A stretch of 25,066 nucleotides of DNA from JBOHBN01 sp050698355. GTDB lineage: Bacteria > Actinomycetota > Actinomycetes > Streptosporangiales > WHST01. Location: positions 1-25,066 of the forward strand of contig JBOHBN010000352.1 of NCBI GenBank assembly GCA_050698355.1, written 5' to 3'. The notes under the pieces are model-generated. The model saw only the letters and a list, made by a program, of their open reading frames with translations. It made no database searches and was not told where the DNA came from. This document shows positions 22,073 to 25,066 of the stretch, piece after piece; within the stretch, counting starts at the first letter, position 1, and every line of letters starts with the position of its first letter. The position numbers were made by a program, and so were the translations under genes.

Positions 22073-24199
22073 TCAGGCGGCGATCGGTTCCGGCTCGGGC
22101 GCGGACGCGGGGCGCGTCGACACCGGCAGGCCGGTGACCTCGGCGTAGATCTCCTCGAACCGCTGCAGCGAGCGCGCCTCGTCATGCTCGCTTGCGATCG
22201 CACGGCTCTCCTTGCCCATGCGCTCCCGCAGCGCGTCATCGGTGAGTACGGTGGTCACGTGTTCGGCCAGCTCGTCCGGACGGTGCGGCTGGTGCAGGAA
22301 ACCGTTCCTGCCGTGCTGGCACAGGTGCGGCAGCGCCATCGCATCCGCCGCAACCACCGGGCAGCCGGTCGCCATCGCCTCCAGCGTGGCGAGGCTCTGC
22401 AGCTCCGCCGTACCGGGCATGCAGAACACGTCGGCCGACGCGTACAGGCCGGGCAGGTCGTCGTCGCTCACGAACCCGAGGAAGTCCACGTGCTCGGCGA
22501 CGCCCCGCTGGATCGCGCGCCATTCCAGCGCCTCCCGCAAGCCGCCGACACCGGCGACCACGAGCCGCGCATCGACGGTCGTACGGATGACCGGCAGCGC
22601 GTCGATCAGCTCGTCGATGTGCTTCTCCGCGTCCAGCCGCCCCACGAACAGCAGGGTCCGCTCGTCTCCTTCGCGCAGTACGACGTCCCGCTGCCGGAAC
22701 CTGGCCAGGTCGATGCCGTTGGACACCGCCTCCACCTCCTTGCCGATGCCGGAGGCCCGTACGAGCCGCGCGGCGGTCGGGGTCGGGGTGGTGAGCGCAC
22801 CTGCCGGCGCGAACACCCGGGCCAGGTCACGCCACCCGAAGCGCGCGACCGCACGCGCGACGGGACCGGGCAACGGCAGGTACGGCAGCAGGTTGTCCGG
22901 CATGAAGTGGTTCGTCGCGACGAGCGGCAGCCCGCGCCTGCCGGCGAGCCGGCACAACACCCGCCCGACGAGGAAGTGGTTCTGCACGTGCACCACGTCG
23001 GGGCACACCCGCTGCAGCACCCGCGCCACATCCGTACGCACGCGCGCGGGCGAGGCAACCCGGAAGTCGTCGTGGAACGGCGTACGCATGGACCGCACCC
23101 GGTGCACGCGTACGGGCCCGACCATCTCCAATGCGGGCTGCCCCGTCGCGGACGGGCACACGACGTGCACCTCGTAGCCCCGCGCGGCGAGGCCGAGCGC
23201 CAGCCGCCGGGTGTAGTACGCGGCGCCGTTGACGTCCGGCGGATAGGTGTCGGCCCCGATCAGGACCCGCAGGCCGCTGCCCGCGGGCCGCGCCTGCGCG
23301 AGCGAGGTCTCCAAGCGCGCGGTGCGGCGCCTGCCGTCACCAGCCGTGCTGCGGGTAGGGAAACGCCTGGCCAGCACCGCGACCCCCGCCACGATCGCCA
23401 GTACCGCAACGGCCGTCAGCCACGGCGCGCCGAGGTCGACGGGCTGGTGCAGGAAGCCCGCGCCCGCCGCCACGGCGGCGATCGGGTCGACCACCGTCAC
23501 GACGGCGACGGCGAGGCCGAGCCGGCCCGCCTGGAACGACGACTGCTCGAGCAGCAAACCCATCGCGGCGATTCCGACCACCGCGAGGAGCCCCGCACCG
23601 ACCGCGACGGTCGCACCGCTGACGGCGATGCCGTGCAACGTCGGGCGCAGCAGCGCGGACGTGATCCCGAACGCGATCCCGGTCGCGCTGCTCAGCACCA
23701 CCGTCCGCGCCACCCCGCGGGTACGGCGTACCGCGAGCGCGGTGAGCGCCAGCACTCCGACGACGATCCCGGCGAGCGACAGCACTTCGACCGGCGCCAG
23801 CGCAGCGACGTTCTCCTGCGCACGCAGTGTCGAGACGAGCAGCCCGAGAGCAACGGACACGATGCCCGCGCCCGCGAGCTCCGCCCCGCTCGGCCTGCGC
23901 CTCCTGAGCAGCGCGCCGGCGGGTACCGCGAAGACCACGGTCATGACGCCGATCGGCTGCACGAGCGCGAGCGGCGCGAGCGACAGCGCGAACACGTGCA
24001 GGCCCGCGCCCACCGCGTTCGCGGCTATACCGGCGAGCCAGCGCGGACGCTGCACCAGGCGTACGAGCAGGCGCGGGTCGAGACCCGCCGACATCTTGAC
24101 CGATGACGCCTGGTGCTGTTGCAGTGCCGCACCGGCGGCGTAACAGGCGGCGCCGAGGAGCGCGACGACGACGGCGAGCGCAGCGGACGTGATGCCCAT
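22073..24199 (-). CDS. NIPA/DMT-like transporter fused to GT4 glycosyltransferase
   Basis: A 708-residue two-domain protein in one uninterrupted frame. Residues about 1-280 hold nine or ten hydrophobic helices, with ALSLAPLALVQPIGVMTVVFAVP (71-93) typical of NIPA/EamA (DMT-superfamily) transporters. A 30-residue basic, Ala-rich linker leads to a GT-B glycosyltransferase from about 310. It has ADTYPPDVNGAAYYTRRLA, VSNGIDLARF, LLFVGRLDAEKHIDELIDAL and an E-x7-E motif in GTAELQSLATLEAMATGCP. The GT should use a nucleotide sugar at the inner membrane face. ATG 24199 follows AAGGG; the longer frame from 24244 has no ribosome site. It is divergent from the xylulokinase gene. The fold calls are secure; the purpose of the fusion is unknown. 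Confidence 0.88.
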   Translation of the reverse strand: MGITSAALAVVVALLGAACYAAGAALQQHQASSVKMSAGLDPRLLVRLVQRPRWLAGIAANAVGAGLHVFALSLAPLALVQPIGVMTVVFAVPAGALLRRRRPSGAELAGAGIVSVALGLLVSTLRAQENVAALAPVEVLSLAGIVVGVLALTALAVRRTRGVARTVVLSSATGIAFGITSALLRPTLHGIAVSGATVAVGAGLLAVVGIAAMGLLLEQSSFQAGRLGLAVAVVTVVDPIAAVAAGAGFLHQPVDLGAPWLTAVAVLAIVAGVAVLARRFPTRSTAGDGRRRTARLETSLAQARPAGSGLRVLIGADTYPPDVNGAAYYTRRLALGLAARGYEVHVVCPSATGQPALEMVGPVRVHRVRSMRTPFHDDFRVASPARVRTDVARVLQRVCPDVVHVQNHFLVGRVLCRLAGRRGLPLVATNHFMPDNLLPYLPLPGPVARAVARFGWRDLARVFAPAGALTTPTPTAARLVRASGIGKEVEAVSNGIDLARFRQRDVVLREGDERTLLFVGRLDAEKHIDELIDALPVIRTTVDARLVVAGVGGLREALEWRAIQRGVAEHVDFLGFVSDDDLPGLYASADVFCMPGTAELQSLATLEAMATGCPVVAADAMALPHLCQHGRNGFLHQPHRPDELAEHVTTVLTDDALRERMGKESRAIASEHDEARSLQRFEEIYAEVTGLPVSTRPASAPEPEPIAA

Positions 24200-24218
24200 G
24201 CGTGGACCCTTCTGCGAA

Positions 24219-24240
24219 GTGCGGTACCTGTGCGGTATCC
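24219..24240. promoter_or_regulatory. Direct repeat GTGCGGTA at 11-bp period
   Basis: GTGCGGTA occurs at 24219-24226 and 24230-24237, exactly 11 bp apart, 20-41 bp upstream of the fusion-gene start. One helical turn of spacing fits two regulator half-sites on the same DNA face. It differs in sequence from the TTACG/TGACG boxes. Confidence 0.4.
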
Positions 24241-24339
24241 ACACTTGTCGTCCGGCGCCGCATTAACCATCGGGCGAGACCCCGTTTGTGAGGTGGGGTT
24301 TTCCCTACCCTGAGACCGGGTCAGGGTTGCTGTCCGGGA

Positions 24340-24363
24340 GACCGCGCCCGGTCCTTGTATGGT
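24340..24363 (+). promoter_or_regulatory. Xylulokinase promoter region: palindrome and -10
   Basis: GACCG-CGCC-CGGTC (24340-24353) is an inverted repeat with 5-bp arms. TATGGT (24358-24363) follows and ends 6 nt before GTG 24370, which has no Shine-Dalgarno, so the message is probably leaderless. The palindrome covers the spacer region and may be a repressor site. A weak ACCCC/GGGGT stem with a short T run lies at 24279-24303. Confidence 0.4.
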
Positions 24364-24369
24364 CGGCGT

Positions 24370-25066
24370 GTGGCTGTCGACGGGGCGAACGCTGATGTCG
24401 TGCTCGGCGTCGACGTCGGCACCGGGTCCACGCGAGTGCTGGCCGTGGATGCCTCCGGCGCCGTGCTGGCCAGCGCGACTGCCGCGCACCGGCCCGCGTC
24501 CCCGCACCCTGGCTGGTCCGAACAGGAACCCGAGGAATGGTGGCAGGCCGCCCGCACGGCCCTGACCGAGGTGGCCGCGCAGGTCGGCGATCGCGTCGTC
24601 GGGCTCGGGCTCTCCGGCCAGATGCACGGAGCCGTGTTCCTCGACGGCTCCGGCCGCTCCCTGCGTCCCGCCCCGCTGTGGAACGACCAGCGCACCGCGG
24701 ACGCCTGTCGCACCATCACCGCTCTCGTCGGTAAACAACGCGTAAGCGAGATCGCCGGCAACCCGGTACTCACCGGCTTCCAGGCACCGAAGATCGTCTG
24801 GCTGCGCGAGAACGAACCCGACGTCTACGACAGAGTCGCCTCCGTCCTGCTGCCGAAGGACTTCGTCCGGCTGTGCCTCACCGGCGAGCGGGCGACCGAC
24901 GCGAGCGACGCGGCCGGGACGCTGTTGCTGGACATGGGCCAGAGGCGCTGGTCGCGGGAGCTGCTGGGCGCACTCGACATCCCCGCCGAGTGGCTGCCCG
25001 ACGTGTACGAGGGACCGGAGCCGGCCGGAGCGCTGCGCCGCGACGTCGCCGCGGAGCTCGGGCTGC
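24370..25066 (+). CDS. xylB: Xylulokinase (FGGY family), 5' part
   Basis: The first 232 codons are present; the gene leaves the window at the right edge. It phosphorylates D-xylulose with ATP to xylulose 5-phosphate in the cytoplasm. Evidence is the FGGY N-terminal phosphate loop GVDVGTGSTRVLAVD (about 13-27), VVGLGLSGQMHGAVFLD, LWNDQRT (the Asp expected to be the catalytic base) and LPKDFVRLCLTGERATDASDAAGTLLLD. These patterns are typical of XylB among FGGY kinases. The GTG start at 24370 is chosen for the -10 spacing. The reading frame is clean to the end of the window. Confidence 0.92.
   Translation, partial: MAVDGANADVVLGVDVGTGSTRVLAVDASGAVLASATAAHRPASPHPGWSEQEPEEWWQAARTALTEVAAQVGDRVVGLGLSGQMHGAVFLDGSGRSLRPAPLWNDQRTADACRTITALVGKQRVSEIAGNPVLTGFQAPKIVWLRENEPDVYDRVASVLLPKDFVRLCLTGERATDASDAAGTLLLDMGQRRWSRELLGALDIPAEWLPDVYEGPEPAGALRRDVAAELGL

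Noticed and set aside
21920..24106. 728-codon plus-strand open frame opposite the fusion gene
   Set aside because: His/Arg/Gln-rich antisense of a protein with well-defined transporter and GT4 motifs; no ribosome site.
24279..24303. Rho-independent terminator (ACCCC/GGGGT stem followed by TTTT)
   Set aside because: The stem is only 5 bp with an 11-nt loop, and no plus-strand gene ends upstream; more likely chance sequence in a regulatory gap.
1..25066. CRISPR arrays, tRNA/rRNA genes, transposases, phage or toxin-antitoxin modules
   Set aside because: No regularly spaced repeats, no tRNA-like cloverleaf noticed by eye, and no transposase, integrase or toxin motif in any credible frame.

Overview
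The window is chromosomal DNA from a high-GC actinobacterium. Codons are strongly G/C-ended, GTG and TTG starts are used, lipoproteins are predicted, and several promoters look leaderless (TANNNT 6-8 nt before the start codon). The genus cannot be fixed from the sequence alone. A few lines sampled by eye run near 73% G+C in the core genes and near 65% in the monooxygenase region at about 1.0-3.4 kb.

Layout. (1) 1-785: the 5' end of a DUF1707-type gene (minus) and a GNAT acetyltransferase (plus). (2) 1006-3377 (minus): a small HTH protein, a Clp-N-domain protein and an FAD aromatic monooxygenase of the Rox/TfdB type, read from one probably leaderless promoter overlapped by palindromes. (3) 3692-9010 (minus): a peptide/opine-type ABC importer. 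It has a binding lipoprotein, a DppB-like permease, a 40-codon MIRU-like ORF joined by stop/start overlaps on both sides, a DppC-like permease and a fused DppD-DppF ATPase whose second half is degenerate. A DUF4232 lipoprotein (minus) follows. (4) 10060-13625 (plus): D-2-hydroxyacid dehydrogenase, TIM-barrel isomerase/epimerase and gamma-glutamyltransferase-family hydrolase, running divergently from the importer. Two 50-bp palindromic repeats with identical arms and core bracket this operon. The simplest reading is import and breakdown of a peptide-like or gamma-glutamyl compound; the substrate is unknown.

(5) 13694-24199: a glycoconjugate/envelope-type cluster. It holds a DUF2064 transferase and a GT2 glycosyltransferase (minus), an OmpR-type regulator and histidine kinase (plus), an NAD epimerase with a zinc-ribbon-like insert (minus), a polytopic glycosyltransferase-like membrane protein (plus), and a minus operon of SAM methyltransferase, cytochrome-b/molybdopterin oxidoreductase and four-helix membrane protein. 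It ends with a NIPA/DMT-like transporter fused to a GT4 glycosyltransferase (minus). Three promoter regions in this cluster carry a matching tandem half-site (TTACG-N6-TGACG or a close variant) at nearly the same distance from a -10 element. It is therefore a candidate regulon of the cluster's own response regulator. (6) 24370-end (plus): the 5' part of a xylulokinase gene.

The least explained items are the shared tandem half-sites, the transporter-GT4 fusion, the MIRU-like coupled ORF inside the ABC operon, the paired 50-bp palindromes and the degenerate ATPase half.
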